A stretch of DNA of 64,000 nt from Acinetobacter defluvii (GCF_001704615.3 NZ_CP029397.2:3038001-3102000), one strand, 5' to 3'; numbered from the stretch's first letter, positions 9,389 to 18,241 are shown. The notes: generated from the letters alone by a model not told the origin. Numbers and translations are program-made.

Positions 9389-10018
9389 ATGAAAAGTATT
9401 AAAATACTACCTATTGCGGTTGCCATTTTAGCAACATCTTCCGTTTATGCCCAAACCACCACAGAAACAAAAACACCACCACCTTATGGTGATAATCCTA
9501 ATATTTTCAAAGTACTTGCACATAAAACAGGTGAAAAAGTTCAAAATACCGCAGAACGTGTGGGTGCTGCAACTGAACGTGGTATCGAGAAAATCAAACC
9601 GAAAGTTGACAATGCTTGGGAAGAAACAAAAACTTATACTGAAGAACAAAGCGAACGTGCCAAAGCAAGCTTACAACGAGGTGTCAACAAAGTCGCAGAA
9701 ACTGCAAATAATACACGAGATGTTATAGTGGGAACCAACAAAGGCAGCGTACCGATAGAACGTGGCAGTTTAAGTCAACCGTCACCTGTAACCACTGTAC
9801 CGCAAGCCCCACCAACACCTGTGCCAAACCACTCAACTGTACAAGCAACAACATTACCAGCACCCACAAACACTACAGCGAGTGTAATTGATCCAACCCA
9901 ACAGAATGTTGCTGCACCAGAAGAACCTGAAATTTCACTCAAATCTCTTCCATTACCCCAATCCTCTGATGATGCAGCCACCCCATCTACAGCAGTCAAA
10001 GAAGATATTCCCCAATAA
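9389..10018 (+). CDS. secreted low-complexity protein with Pro/Thr-rich tail
   Basis: About 209 residues from ATG 9389, chosen because GAGGGA lies nine bases upstream. The signal peptide KILPIAVAILATSSVYAQ is followed by a charged helical region with repeated VQNTAERVGAATERG / VDNAWEETKTYTEEQSERAKAS units, like LEA or apolipoprotein-type amphipathic helices. A Pro/Thr/Ala-rich tail (residues about 135-209) is probably disordered. It resembles the neighbouring repeat protein at 10401 in design. Periplasmic or outer-surface location likely; function unknown. Confidence 0.75.
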   Translation: MKSIKILPIAVAILATSSVYAQTTTETKTPPPYGDNPNIFKVLAHKTGEKVQNTAERVGAATERGIEKIKPKVDNAWEETKTYTEEQSERAKASLQRGVNKVAETANNTRDVIVGTNKGSVPIERGSLSQPSPVTTVPQAPPTPVPNHSTVQATTLPAPTNTTASVIDPTQQNVAAPEEPEISLKSLPLPQSSDDAATPSTAVKEDIPQ

Positions 10019-10031
10019 TAACAAGACAGCT

Positions 10032-10064
10032 TTGGGCTTTATCTAAACTTTCAATAAAGCCCAA
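10032..10064. terminator. inverted repeat after the Pro/Thr-rich protein
   Basis: The 11-base arms TTGGGCTTTAT (10032-10042) and ATAAAGCCCAA (10054-10064) are perfect complements 14 bases after the stop codon. There is no long T run, so termination is likely but weakly marked. Confidence 0.6.
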
Positions 10065-10400
10065 TGAATTATTCATTTAAGCTACACTTTACTTTTCGAC
10101 AGAACCAAAGTGATCAGTATTAAAGACCATTTATTCACTGCTGATATTCCAACCATATTGTAATAAAATGTAAATAATAAATACATTTAAAATAATACAC
10201 TACCAAAATAAGTAATTGAAATTATTAAACTAATCTAAAAGTAAAATACGCTTTCTTTTAATATGTCCTTTGTCGCTTTGTTGTAGCTAAGCTGTATTGT
10301 TTTCATCTCATTTACACATTTATTAAAATCATCGTTTTAATATTGCCGCCTTATTATTGGGGTACAATACGGTACTCCTCACTTTGAGGAATGTCATTTC
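10065..10400. other. intergenic region with an RBS-sequestering hairpin
   Basis: An AT-rich gap without a convincing gene. Just before the next start, TCCTCA (10376-10381) and TGAGGA (10385-10390) can pair around a 3-base loop, and the second arm is the Shine-Dalgarno sequence of the gene at 10401. Nothing else recognisable. Confidence 0.5.
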
Positions 10401-10961
10401 ATGAAAACCATAAAAACAACGATCATCACTGCAAGTATTTTAACTTGTACATCTGTTTTTGCTGAAGCAACGACTGCAACCCATACAATTACGCAAGATG
10501 TAAAAGTAAATGCAGAACAGGCTAAAGACACAGCGGTTACAAAAACGACTGAAGCAAAAGATGCGGTGGTCAATAAAACTGTAGAAAGCAAAGACATTGC
10601 AAAGGATAAAATTACACATGCCAAAGATGTGACAGTTGAAAAAACCACTGAAGCAAAAGACGCTGTAGTTGCAAAAACTGGTGAAACGAAAGACATTGCA
10701 AAAGATAAAATCACACACGCTAAAGATGTGACAGTTGAAAAAACTACTGAAGCAAAAGATGCTGTGGTAGATTCAACTGCGCATGCGAAAGATGTTGTTG
10801 TTGAAAAATCCGTAGAAGCAAAAGATTTTGTTGCAGATAAAGCCGAACAAGGCAAAGAGTTTGCAAAAGAACAGTCCGAAAAAACACAAGGATTCTTCTC
10901 TAGAACATGGGAAAAAACTAAAAATTTCTTCCGTGGCGAACAAGCAAAACCTGCTGAATAG
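10401..10961 (+). CDS. secreted LEA-like repeat protein
   Basis: A 186-residue protein with a signal peptide (MKTIKTTIITASILTCTSVFA), a body of Lys/Asp/Glu/Ala/Thr/Val 11-mers (TEAKDAVV-x-KT type), and a C-terminal EKTQGFFSRTWEKTKNFFRGEQ segment. Residues 48-80, 81-113 and 114-146 are three copies of a 33-residue unit; the first two are nearly identical (KTTEAKDAVV, then KDIAKDKITHAKDVTVE). This pattern is that of late-embryogenesis-abundant or apolipoprotein-like amphipathic helices, often tied to desiccation or membrane stress. Function inferred from composition only. Confidence 0.8.
   Translation: MKTIKTTIITASILTCTSVFAEATTATHTITQDVKVNAEQAKDTAVTKTTEAKDAVVNKTVESKDIAKDKITHAKDVTVEKTTEAKDAVVAKTGETKDIAKDKITHAKDVTVEKTTEAKDAVVDSTAHAKDVVVEKSVEAKDFVADKAEQGKEFAKEQSEKTQGFFSRTWEKTKNFFRGEQAKPAE
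10542..10838 (+). repeat. three 99-bp tandem coding repeats
   Basis: The units are at 10542-10640, 10641-10739 and 10740-10838. Copies 1 and 2 are close to identical. Copy 3 keeps KTTEAKDAVV but diverges after it. Each unit equals three 11-residue helical repeats. Confidence 0.85.
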
Positions 10962-11010
10962 ACCACAAAAGCTGGTGCTTAATTTTTAGCAATCTATTTT
11001 GAATGCTGTT

Positions 11011-11039
11011 AAATCCCTCATATATTGAGGGATTTTTTA
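11011..11039. terminator. intrinsic terminator between convergent genes
   Basis: The arms AAATCCCTCA and TGAGGGATTT with a 5-base loop and a following T run lie between the repeat protein and the convergent hydroxyacid dehydrogenase. The leading A run would also serve the minus strand. Confidence 0.85.
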
Positions 11040-11063
11040 TATGATGTCTTGATAATTACGACA

Positions 11064-12017
11064 TCAATTCACTTGGCGAATCACATTTCCCTGTTTAAAT
11101 GCTTTTAAATTTTCTGTCATTTGACTAACAATCCGTTGTCTAGCATCGACACTGCCCCATGCACTATGTGGGGTAATGATTAAGTTTGGAATATCATCTG
11201 CCAATAAAACATTGCCTTGTTTTGGTGGTTCAACCGTCAATACATCGGTCGCTGCGCCTGCGATTAGCCCTTGTCTGAGGGCATTTGCCAAAGCAGATTC
11301 ATTTACGATTCCACCGCGGGCACAGTTGATCAGAAAAGCAGAGTTTTTCATAGCAAGCAGTTGCGCTTCACCGATCAGGTTTTCTGTTTCTGTGGTTAAT
11401 GGACAATGCAAAGTTAAAAAGTCAACTTGTGGCAGTAACTCTTGCAATGGTACACGTTCATCATCATGTGGGCGATTGGGCAATGCACCGATAAGTACCT
11501 TCATATCAAACGCTTTGGCTAATTTTGCAACGGCTTTGCCTAATTCTCCATAGCCAATAATTCCTAAGGTTTTACCTGCCAATTCTATAATCGGAAAATC
11601 CAACAAACAGAAAATCGGGGATTTATTCCACTCACCTTGTTTGACGGCTTGCTCGTATTTGCATAGCGAGGTTGCTAGCGCTAGCATCAATGCAATCGTA
11701 TGTTGCGCCACAGCCGAAGTACCATAGCCCTGACAATTACACACCACAACGCCCTGTTGTTTGGCTTGCACAAGGTCTACATTATTGGTGCCTGTGGCAG
11801 AAATCAGAATTAATTTTAAATGTTTCGCTTGTTGAATGTGTTCAGCATTTAATACTACTTTATTGCTGATCACTACCTCTACATCTTGGATTCGCGCCAG
11901 CACTTGCTCAGGAGCAGTTGAAGAATATAAATCAAACGCATCAAAATATGATTTTAATTCTTTAAAGTCTAAATCATTCTTGTCGAGTGATGCGTAATCT
12001 AAAAATACACCTTTCAT
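11064..12017 (-). CDS. D-2-hydroxyacid dehydrogenase (glycerate/hydroxypyruvate reductase-like)
   Basis: A 317-residue NAD(P)-dependent enzyme of the formate/glycerate dehydrogenase family, interconverting a 2-keto acid and its D-2-hydroxy acid in the cytoplasm. The Rossmann motif GIIGYGELGKAVA sits near residue 150. The catalytic Arg is in NCARGG (near 232), Glu in TVEPP and His in TPHSAWGS (near 285). Sequence style is closest to HprA-type glycerate dehydrogenases, but the substrate cannot be fixed by sight. A TetR regulator lies 105 bases upstream on the same strand and could control it. Confidence 0.9.
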   Translation of the reverse strand: MKGVFLDYASLDKNDLDFKELKSYFDAFDLYSSTAPEQVLARIQDVEVVISNKVVLNAEHIQQAKHLKLILISATGTNNVDLVQAKQQGVVVCNCQGYGTSAVAQHTIALMLALATSLCKYEQAVKQGEWNKSPIFCLLDFPIIELAGKTLGIIGYGELGKAVAKLAKAFDMKVLIGALPNRPHDDERVPLQELLPQVDFLTLHCPLTTETENLIGEAQLLAMKNSAFLINCARGGIVNESALANALRQGLIAGAATDVLTVEPPKQGNVLLADDIPNLIITPHSAWGSVDARQRIVSQMTENLKAFKQGNVIRQVN

Positions 12018-12122
12018 AGCATTCTTGGCTAAAGTAACAGAATAATGTATTTACGTTAGCATAATTGCTTACGCAAAAGACTCTCTAAGTAAAAGATTCT
12101 CTGAGCAAAAGGATATGTCATG

Positions 12123-12821
12123 TTATTGCGGTAAATCCTCTGCCAACACATAGGCATCATTTTTCAGCGTAAATAAATAACTAATCGCAATTCGATAAGC
12201 TTCTTGAATAATTTTCTCAGAAATATAATTCTCTGTGTAATACCCATGTTTCATACACGTAAATACCAGCTCCATGAGGATCGTCAGCGCATCGGGTTGC
12301 TGCGGTACATAACTATCCACATCAATCATTTCTAAGGCTTTACGTACACTTGCACTGACCTTTTTCAGTTCAACTTGGTATTCCATATACGCTTGACGCG
12401 TGAATGGTCCACTTAAAATAATTAAACTCGCCACTTCAGATGCATTAAAAAAATCTGCAGTGGTTCGGATCATACTGGCTGACAGCTTTTTAGCATATTC
12501 ATCGATGTTTGCTTTCGGATTTTCAGTTAAAACCTCGATGGCAGCTTGCCCAATTCTTGTCACAAGCACATTTAAGTGAATCAATGCGATATGACGTAAC
12601 AAATCATATTTTGTAGGGAAAAACTGATAAATACTGGTACGAGGAATCCCTGCTGCATTGGCAATTTCAGGAATCGAAATACGCTCAATTCCAACGGCTA
12701 ATAAAAGTTCTTGCGTGGTTTGAATCACCATCTGCATACGCTTTTGTGTGCGTTCTTGTTTTGGCTGTGCCGCTTTTTTTCTTATTTTTTTGAGAACAGA
12801 AGTCGCCTGTGCCTTAATCAT
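12123..12821 (-). CDS. TetR family transcriptional regulator
   Basis: A 232-residue protein. The basic N-terminal extension (KKIRKKAAQPKQERTQKR) precedes a TetR helix-turn-helix near residues 30-75 (GIERISIPEIANAAGIPRTSIYQFFPTKYDLLRHIA). The C-terminal part is helical and ligand-binding by analogy. The organisation fits a repressor of its own gene and neighbours, perhaps the 2-hydroxyacid dehydrogenase downstream on the same strand. No operator was identified with confidence. Confidence 0.88.
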   Translation of the reverse strand: MIKAQATSVLKKIRKKAAQPKQERTQKRMQMVIQTTQELLLAVGIERISIPEIANAAGIPRTSIYQFFPTKYDLLRHIALIHLNVLVTRIGQAAIEVLTENPKANIDEYAKKLSASMIRTTADFFNASEVASLIILSGPFTRQAYMEYQVELKKVSASVRKALEMIDVDSYVPQQPDALTILMELVFTCMKHGYYTENYISEKIIQEAYRIAISYLFTLKNDAYVLAEDLPQ

Positions 12822-13095
12822 GTTTTACCCTTATTTATTTGTATTTGCATTTTTTAATATCAACAATCTAATGCTTGATATAAAAAGTCTTTCCCTGACT
12901 GCGCTGATCTATGTCAGACCATGATTTATTTTTTCATTTAGAACTTATTGAAATTAAAATAAGAAATTAAATGAATATTTTTGAATATAGCACAGTATCT
13001 TAGAGATCAACGTTTTTCCTGATTATCTTGACTAAATTTGTTTTTTTGCAGCATTTCCAACATATTTGAACTTTAAATTTTAGGAGTATTTGAAA

Positions 13096-13527
13096 ATGTT
13101 CAATTTGCCTGCTTTTCCAAAACTGCAATTGCGGCTTGGTGGCATTTTACTGATTATATTTAGTCGCTTATGCTATTCCGACACCACGCTACAAACATTT
13201 GAAAATATTGAACAATACCCTTCTACAGAAGGGAATACTTTACGACTATCTAAACTCAAACACGGCTGTAAAATCGAAGCACAATTTTATGGTGAGCTTG
13301 GTCAGGTCAAAGAAAACTACCTGTTTCAACAACAGCAGCTAAATTATGCTGCACGTTATGAATACACCTATTCTGATGGCGGTTTAAGTAATTTATCTGA
13401 CAATCAAGGCAAGTTTAAATCTCTACAAAAACGGATTGAACTTGACCCTAAAACTGCAAAAACACGGGCTGATTTTCAGGAGTATCTCAGCTTATTTTCA
13501 CGCACTGAATTAAAAAAATGCCATTAA
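13096..13527 (+). CDS. secreted small protein, distant paralogue of the lipoprotein at 8374
   Basis: A 143-residue protein. ATG 13096 is preferred because TAGGAG ends nine bases before it; a TTG at 13090 is too close to that site. An N-terminal hydrophobic segment (LRLGGILLIIFSRLCYS) acts as signal peptide or anchor. The mature part contains GCKIEAQFYGELGQVKENYLFQQQQLNYAARYEY and ends in KKCH, mirroring the C-x-IE ... QL-x-A ... KC layout of the 8374 protein. Its 3' end overlaps the convergent hydrolase gene by four bases. Function unknown. Confidence 0.7.
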   Translation: MFNLPAFPKLQLRLGGILLIIFSRLCYSDTTLQTFENIEQYPSTEGNTLRLSKLKHGCKIEAQFYGELGQVKENYLFQQQQLNYAARYEYTYSDGGLSNLSDNQGKFKSLQKRIELDPKTAKTRADFQEYLSLFSRTELKKCH

Positions 13528-14786
13528 ACCACAGTAAATTTTTCAGTGTCTTGCACACTTTCAGCATCAAAATAGCAATTGCCTGATGCGTCACAACGCA
13601 TATATAAATTTTTATAGCTCAGCACATAAAAATCTGTACATTTTTTAATGACAATCGGATTCATGTCCATCGACAATGCATCTTCACGCTTAAACAGTTT
13701 GGTGACACGGCGGTCATTCATGCAGATCAAATAGGTCTGTTTCTTCACTTCGATTTCCACCAAACCACTGTGTTCAACATTTAATGGAATAATATATTTA
13801 CCATTTACATCAATAACTTGCTGACTATAACTTTCTAGTTTTTGGGTAATCACATTAAAGACGATGATATTGCCAAAACAGTCTTGCAGTTGAGTTTTTT
13901 CTTCAAAAGCTAAATTGACCTGAATACCCAATTTTTGTAAGTCTTGTTCATCAACTCGTTTATTGGTCAATAAAATGCGGGTAATGGTCTGCTTTAAATT
14001 GGCATCCAAAAAAGTACTATCCAGTTGTAAATCAATACCTTTTAAAATTTTACCTAAAGCTTCGTTATGTGTGCCAAGCAAATGCGCAATCACACTACGA
14101 TAATAAAATTTGCTGTTCTTTTTAACGTCACGAATTTGCTTATAAAAATAAGTCTGATCATAAGGATATTCAATAAAATCATGCAATAAAGCTGAGTTTG
14201 CCAACACAGCGATCGCATCATGTCCTGTATAGGGCAAATGTAAGGTATGTAACTGGGGAATCAGGGGTTTAATTTTTAAATAATGCTCTTTGTCATTTTC
14301 AAAATATGGATCATAGACAATGATGTATTCACAGTCTGCCACGATATCGTGGGCTTGAATACGCATATCAGCATTTAAAGTTGCATCATAGAAGTCCGTA
14401 TAACGTTTGTCTTCCACTTCATTTGGATCAATTGAATATTGTGGCACCATTGCCACGACACGGGTCATCTGTAAAGGTTTTGAATATTTAATTGCAGCAT
14501 AGCCGCCCATCGAACCACCATAACCGACTATTTTTTTAAATTGTTTTAAAATCGGTTGTAACTGTTCTAGTAAAGCCAACATGCTGGATGCAGGAAACCA
14601 TGACTTTTGTTTTGGCATGATGCCAACCACGCTATAGTCATATTTCATTAATGATTTTTCAGCATTAATAGACAAACCTTTGGCACGTGTAATCAAATCA
14701 CCAAATGACAATACCAACGTGTCAGTGGTGCCTTGTAAATAAATTGCGCGAATATGATCGTCTTCAAAAATGATTTGCTTGTCCAT
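13524..14786 (-). CDS. alpha/beta-hydrolase-like protein with large C-terminal extension
   Basis: A 420-residue protein. Residues about 85-105 contain the nucleophile elbow GYGGSMGGYAAIKYS (serine in G-S-M-G), and PYTGHDAIAV near 205 offers the catalytic histidine; an acid may lie in YDPYFENDKEH. The remaining 200 residues are a tetratricopeptide-like helical stretch followed by beta-rich sequence (DVNGKYIIPLNVEHSGLVEIEV, then YLICMNDRRVTKLF). No signal peptide, so cytoplasmic. An esterase or acyl hydrolase is plausible; the substrate is unknown. Confidence 0.65.
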   Translation of the reverse strand: MDKQIIFEDDHIRAIYLQGTTDTLVLSFGDLITRAKGLSINAEKSLMKYDYSVVGIMPKQKSWFPASSMLALLEQLQPILKQFKKIVGYGGSMGGYAAIKYSKPLQMTRVVAMVPQYSIDPNEVEDKRYTDFYDATLNADMRIQAHDIVADCEYIIVYDPYFENDKEHYLKIKPLIPQLHTLHLPYTGHDAIAVLANSALLHDFIEYPYDQTYFYKQIRDVKKNSKFYYRSVIAHLLGTHNEALGKILKGIDLQLDSTFLDANLKQTITRILLTNKRVDEQDLQKLGIQVNLAFEEKTQLQDCFGNIIVFNVITQKLESYSQQVIDVNGKYIIPLNVEHSGLVEIEVKKQTYLICMNDRRVTKLFKREDALSMDMNPIVIKKCTDFYVLSYKNLYMRCDASGNCYFDAESVQDTEKFTVV

Positions 14787-14906
14787 TGCAATACCGAAAA
14801 ACGGCTCTCTTATCTTTCGTTAAAATTAAATAAATAGATAACTTGCCTATTCATCGTATCAGGTGTCATATTTTATCGTGTCTGCACAGATAAAAAAGCG
14901 CAAAAT

Positions 14907-15686
14907 ATGACACAATCTTTACATCCTGCCGCACAAAAAGGCTTCAGCTCTGCCGCTGAACTATATCAACAAGTTCGTCCAAACTATCCATCTGAAATCA
15001 TTAATTGGCTAATAGATGAACTGAAATTACAAAGCAAAGCCATCGCTGTCGATCTGGGTGCAGGGACAGGCAAATTTTTACCTTATCTCCAACACGTCAC
15101 TCAGCATATTATTGCAGTTGAACCTGTTGCAGAAATGCTCATGCAATTACAGCTGCAATATCCCGATGTCAAAACCTTACACAATAAAAGCGACCAAATC
15201 GACCTCGCCGCACAAAGTGTTGATGCGGTGTTATGTGCCCAGTCTTTTCATTGGTTTGCCAATATCGACACCCTAAATGAGATTGACCGCATCCTCAAAC
15301 CTGAGGGACATTTAGGTTTAGTTTGGAATCAACGTGATGAAAATGTACCGTGGGTCAAAGCCTTAGCAGATTTGATCGCACCTTTTGAAGGTGATACACC
15401 ACGTTTTCATAATGAACAATGGAAACAGGTATTTGAACATCAGTTTTTGTTTGAATTTGTCAGTCTACAATTATTTTCACAAATACAAACAGGAACGGTT
15501 GAAAATGTAGTAAGTAAACGGTTATTGTCTACAAGCTTTATTGCTGCAATGCCTCCCACACAGCAGCAACACTTAAAACAGCAATTTGAGCAAATTGTTT
15601 TTGAACACACAGGTAAGCATGCCCATGATGTGATTGATTTTCCTTACATCACTTATGCTTACCACTTCCAAAAATTAAAACCATAA
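14907..15686 (+). CDS. class I SAM-dependent methyltransferase
   Basis: A 259-residue protein. The SAM-binding motif I is AVDLGAGTGKFLPYL near residue 47, the acidic residue ending strand 2 is in IAVEPVAEML, and motif post-II is DAVLCAQSFHWFAN. The downstream ILKPEGHLGLVWNQRDE is typical of the UbiE/YcgJ-like Methyltransf_11 group. Substrate unknown. A lipoprotein gene begins 22 bases after its stop, so the two are probably co-transcribed. Confidence 0.88.
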   Translation: MTQSLHPAAQKGFSSAAELYQQVRPNYPSEIINWLIDELKLQSKAIAVDLGAGTGKFLPYLQHVTQHIIAVEPVAEMLMQLQLQYPDVKTLHNKSDQIDLAAQSVDAVLCAQSFHWFANIDTLNEIDRILKPEGHLGLVWNQRDENVPWVKALADLIAPFEGDTPRFHNEQWKQVFEHQFLFEFVSLQLFSQIQTGTVENVVSKRLLSTSFIAAMPPTQQQHLKQQFEQIVFEHTGKHAHDVIDFPYITYAYHFQKLKP

Positions 15687-15708
15687 AATGTGAAGGAGCT
15701 TCATCTTT

Positions 15709-16254
15709 ATGCATCTATTATTTCGTCCTTTGACCTATATTACTGTATTGACCAGTGTTGCTTTGTTCAGTGCATGTTCTTCTCAAAACGACAGCAAACC
15801 TACGGAAAAGACCGAACAAAGTTCTGAGACGGTGATGAAAGAACTAAAAACCAAGCCAATTCAAAACTTCCCAAGCACAGCACAAGATGCAGCCGATATT
15901 ACCTTACTGGAGGAGTATCAAGAAAAGTTTGATGCCATGAATGAAGCCCTTGAAGCTGATTTAGAAAAAATGGATAAAGAAGGAACTCTTACCGAAGAAA
16001 TCGACCAACAACGTAAACGTGACAGCATCCAATCTGCTTTAAATATGTTGAAAGAGTTAGATTTAAAGACTGAACAAGGACGTTATATTCAAGGTTTACT
16101 TTATCAATACTGGGAAAACCAAGCCAAAGCTTTTGACAGTAAAACCACAACAAATGCTGAGGAGAATAGTCCTACTGAATCTGTACGTGGAATGAGTGAC
16201 TTACTCACTGCGGAAGCACAATTGGATCATTGGAAAACCAAGACCACAAAATAA
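15709..16254 (+). CDS. lipoprotein with coiled-coil region
   Basis: A 181-residue protein with a good ribosome site (GAAGGAG). The signal peptide MHLLFRPLTYITVLTSVALFSAC has a lipobox with C23. The mature part is highly charged and helical (EYQEKFDAMNEALEADLEKMDKEGTL) and probably forms coiled coil. It sits directly behind a methyltransferase gene on the same strand. No family recognised. Confidence 0.75.
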   Translation: MHLLFRPLTYITVLTSVALFSACSSQNDSKPTEKTEQSSETVMKELKTKPIQNFPSTAQDAADITLLEEYQEKFDAMNEALEADLEKMDKEGTLTEEIDQQRKRDSIQSALNMLKELDLKTEQGRYIQGLLYQYWENQAKAFDSKTTTNAEENSPTESVRGMSDLLTAEAQLDHWKTKTTK

Positions 16255-16271
16255 GTTTTAATTTTTCTTAA

Positions 16272-16303
16272 GCAAAGATTGCGAGATAAACTCCAATCTT
16301 TGC
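16272..16303. terminator. bidirectional hairpin between convergent genes
   Basis: Perfect 10-base arms GCAAAGATTG (16272-16281) and CAATCTTTGC (16294-16303) lie between the lipoprotein stop and the protease-inhibitor stop. Confidence 0.7.
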
Positions 16304-16336
16304 AGATTGCTCGCATTCCATATTATTAGTTTAATA

Positions 16337-16744
16337 TTAAGAAATCCGAATACGACATTGCCATTGTTGGTCAGGTTGCTTGCTAGATTCCCACGGACGT
16401 ATATGTACCAACTCGATATAATCATGCCCTGCTTGTAATGCAGTAAAACGAAAAACTTTTGTACCGCCCACACCGACAGCACCTTCTTCAGCATCATTTT
16501 GCAAATAGGTTTCTTCAATTTTAAAATTCTTTAAAGGTTGTAAAAGCTGCCACTGATAACCTGTACTTGGATTTTCAGGCGCAGAGAATTCGACAATTTC
16601 CCCCACTTTCATTTCCATCAATGCTGGACAATGTTGCTTTACTGAATATTGATGTGTTTGACCATCGATGGTCGGACTACTACTTTGACAGCCCGTTAAG
16701 ATCATCCCCGTCAGCAAAGCTGCAACACCCCAAAAACCTTTCAT
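16337..16744 (-). CDS. chagasin-family (I42) cysteine protease inhibitor, lipoprotein
   Basis: A 135-residue protein with a lipoprotein signal (ALLTGMILTGC, C19). It carries all three inhibitory loops of the chagasin/ICP family in order: NPSTGYQW (58-65; consensus NPTTGY-x-W), GVGGTKVF (91-98; GxGG) and RPWE (116-119). These loops insert into the active cleft of papain-like cysteine proteases. As a lipoprotein it would face the periplasm or the outside and could guard against proteases from the cell, predators or a host. The short gene is monocistronic and ends at a shared hairpin. Confidence 0.92.
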   Translation of the reverse strand: MKGFWGVAALLTGMILTGCQSSSPTIDGQTHQYSVKQHCPALMEMKVGEIVEFSAPENPSTGYQWQLLQPLKNFKIEETYLQNDAEEGAVGVGGTKVFRFTALQAGHDYIELVHIRPWESSKQPDQQWQCRIRIS

Positions 16745-16855
16745 AAACTTAACTCTTTTTCATGATGTAGCACCATTATTTTATAAGTATGCCAAACATC
16801 TATTAAAATATTTTCCCTCAATGCCTTAACATGCCAAGGAAAATTAAAATTGCTG

Positions 16856-16890
16856 TAAATTATTTCCTCATAAAATAAGGAAATAATTTA
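16856..16890. repeat. 13-bp perfect inverted repeat at the end of the periplasmic protein gene
   Basis: TAAATTATTTCCT (16856-16868) and AGGAAATAATTTA (16878-16890) pair perfectly. The right arm contains the stop codon of the gene at 16888, so ribosomes reaching the stop would cover one arm. Probably an AT-type terminator or mRNA stabiliser. Confidence 0.6.
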
Positions 16891-17448
16891 AATATTTTGT
16901 TTTTCAACCCATTGGATCGAATCAACTCGAATTAACTTACAAGCACCATCGCCAACCCCGTTCCAATCTAGCGCAGACTTCCACACCAAATCCTTATCAT
17001 TGATTTGTACCAGATCACCTGTTAAACGTACCAAATCCCCCCGTTTAACTTTTTTGATTTGCTGCGCAATTTTTGGATTAGCAGGAATGATGTGCATATT
17101 ACTCACCATTTGTGTTGCCAATTTTGGCGGTACAGGTGGACGTGCCATTTTCCAGTTTAAAAACCGATCATATTGATTAATCGAGATTTGGCGTGCAATT
17201 TCAGGTTCAGTAAAAATACCGCGTGTCACGGCATAATCAATGGGGGAGAATTTCGCTTGTTCATCATCCCGATATTCTTTCGAGCCTAAAATTCGAAACT
17301 CACCATGAAATGGCTCAAGTACTGAAATTTTTTGATCTTTAATAATCGGGGCTAAACCATTGGCAATATTATATTCCGCAGATTGTGACGCATTGACTTG
17401 AAATGAACATACTGCCAATGCCACAGCACATACTAAATTTCGTGTCAT
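16888..17448 (-). CDS. conserved periplasmic protein of unknown function
   Basis: A 186-residue protein. The signal peptide MTRNLVCAVALAVCSFQVNA is followed by a mature domain with EPFHGEFRILGSKEYRDDEQAKFSPIDYAVTRG and a C-terminal KRGDLVRLTGDLVQINDKDLVWKSAL strand-rich segment resembling OB-like folds. The mature part has one cysteine (GDGACKLIRVDSIQWV). No catalytic motif stands out and I do not recognise the family. Confidence 0.7.
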   Translation of the reverse strand: MTRNLVCAVALAVCSFQVNASQSAEYNIANGLAPIIKDQKISVLEPFHGEFRILGSKEYRDDEQAKFSPIDYAVTRGIFTEPEIARQISINQYDRFLNWKMARPPVPPKLATQMVSNMHIIPANPKIAQQIKKVKRGDLVRLTGDLVQINDKDLVWKSALDWNGVGDGACKLIRVDSIQWVEKQNI

Positions 17449-17617
17449 CTAAGTCTCCTACGTCACGATTGAATCAACTATAAAGCAGTATCCATGATGG
17501 AAATTAAAATAAAATCAATTTTGGGTAACAAAATATAGAAACTTCGTGGCTTTTTTGTCTTCTCATTATGCTGATATTCTCGTTAGAATATTTTTGAATA
17601 AATAAAACTGCGACAAA

Positions 17618-18241
17618 ATGATGATTTATAAATTTTACCAACAACGGATATTTCCGCATTTACTTAATCAAGTTATGAAAACACCAAGCATGATGCAAGC
17701 GCGTGCGGAGCTGTTAAGAAAAGTACATGGAAGTGCACTAGAAATTGGTTTTGGGACAGGATTAAACTTACCTTTTTATCAGGTTGAACAACTGATTGCC
17801 TTAGAACCGAATGCAGATATTTATCAATTAGCACAAAAAAATGTTTTAAATACCCCTTTTCATGTACAACACATTCAAGCCAGTGCAGAAAAACTGCCTT
17901 TTGCAGATAATTCTTTGGACAATATTGTGAGTACATGGACGATGTGTAGCATTGCCCATTTAGAACAAGCCTTAGCTGAAATTCATCGGGTTTTAAAACC
18001 TGAAGGTACGCTACATTTGGTCGAACATGTGCAATATCATGACAATGAAAAGCTCAAAAAACTACAAAATATTTTAACTCCTGTACAAAAAGTCATTGCC
18101 GATGGATGTCATTTAAACCGTAATATTGAATTGTATTTGTCGAATGCCAATTTTAAGTTTTTAGAAAAATATTATTTTGATGCAGAAGAGCTCCCCAAAG
18201 TTGGGCGACGTATGTTTATGGCACGTGTCCAAAAAGTTTAG
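17618..18241 (+). CDS. class I SAM-dependent methyltransferase, UbiE/METTL7-like
   Basis: A 207-residue protein. Motif I is ALEIGFGTGLNLPFY (near residue 41), strand 2 ends in IALEPNAD, and ASAEKLPFADNSLDNIVSTWTMCSI followed by LKPEGTLHLVEH match Methyltransf_11 enzymes acting on small or membrane-associated substrates. The N-terminal helix is hydrophobic (YKFYQQRIFPHLL), as in the membrane-associated METTL7-like group. Its end overlaps the convergent nuclease-like gene by four bases. Confidence 0.85.
   Translation: MMIYKFYQQRIFPHLLNQVMKTPSMMQARAELLRKVHGSALEIGFGTGLNLPFYQVEQLIALEPNADIYQLAQKNVLNTPFHVQHIQASAEKLPFADNSLDNIVSTWTMCSIAHLEQALAEIHRVLKPEGTLHLVEHVQYHDNEKLKKLQNILTPVQKVIADGCHLNRNIELYLSNANFKFLEKYYFDAEELPKVGRRMFMARVQKV

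Noticed and set aside
10394..10966. Minus-strand 190-codon frame with repeats
   Set aside because: It mirrors the 99-bp repeats of the LEA-like gene on the plus strand, which has the signal peptide and ribosome site.
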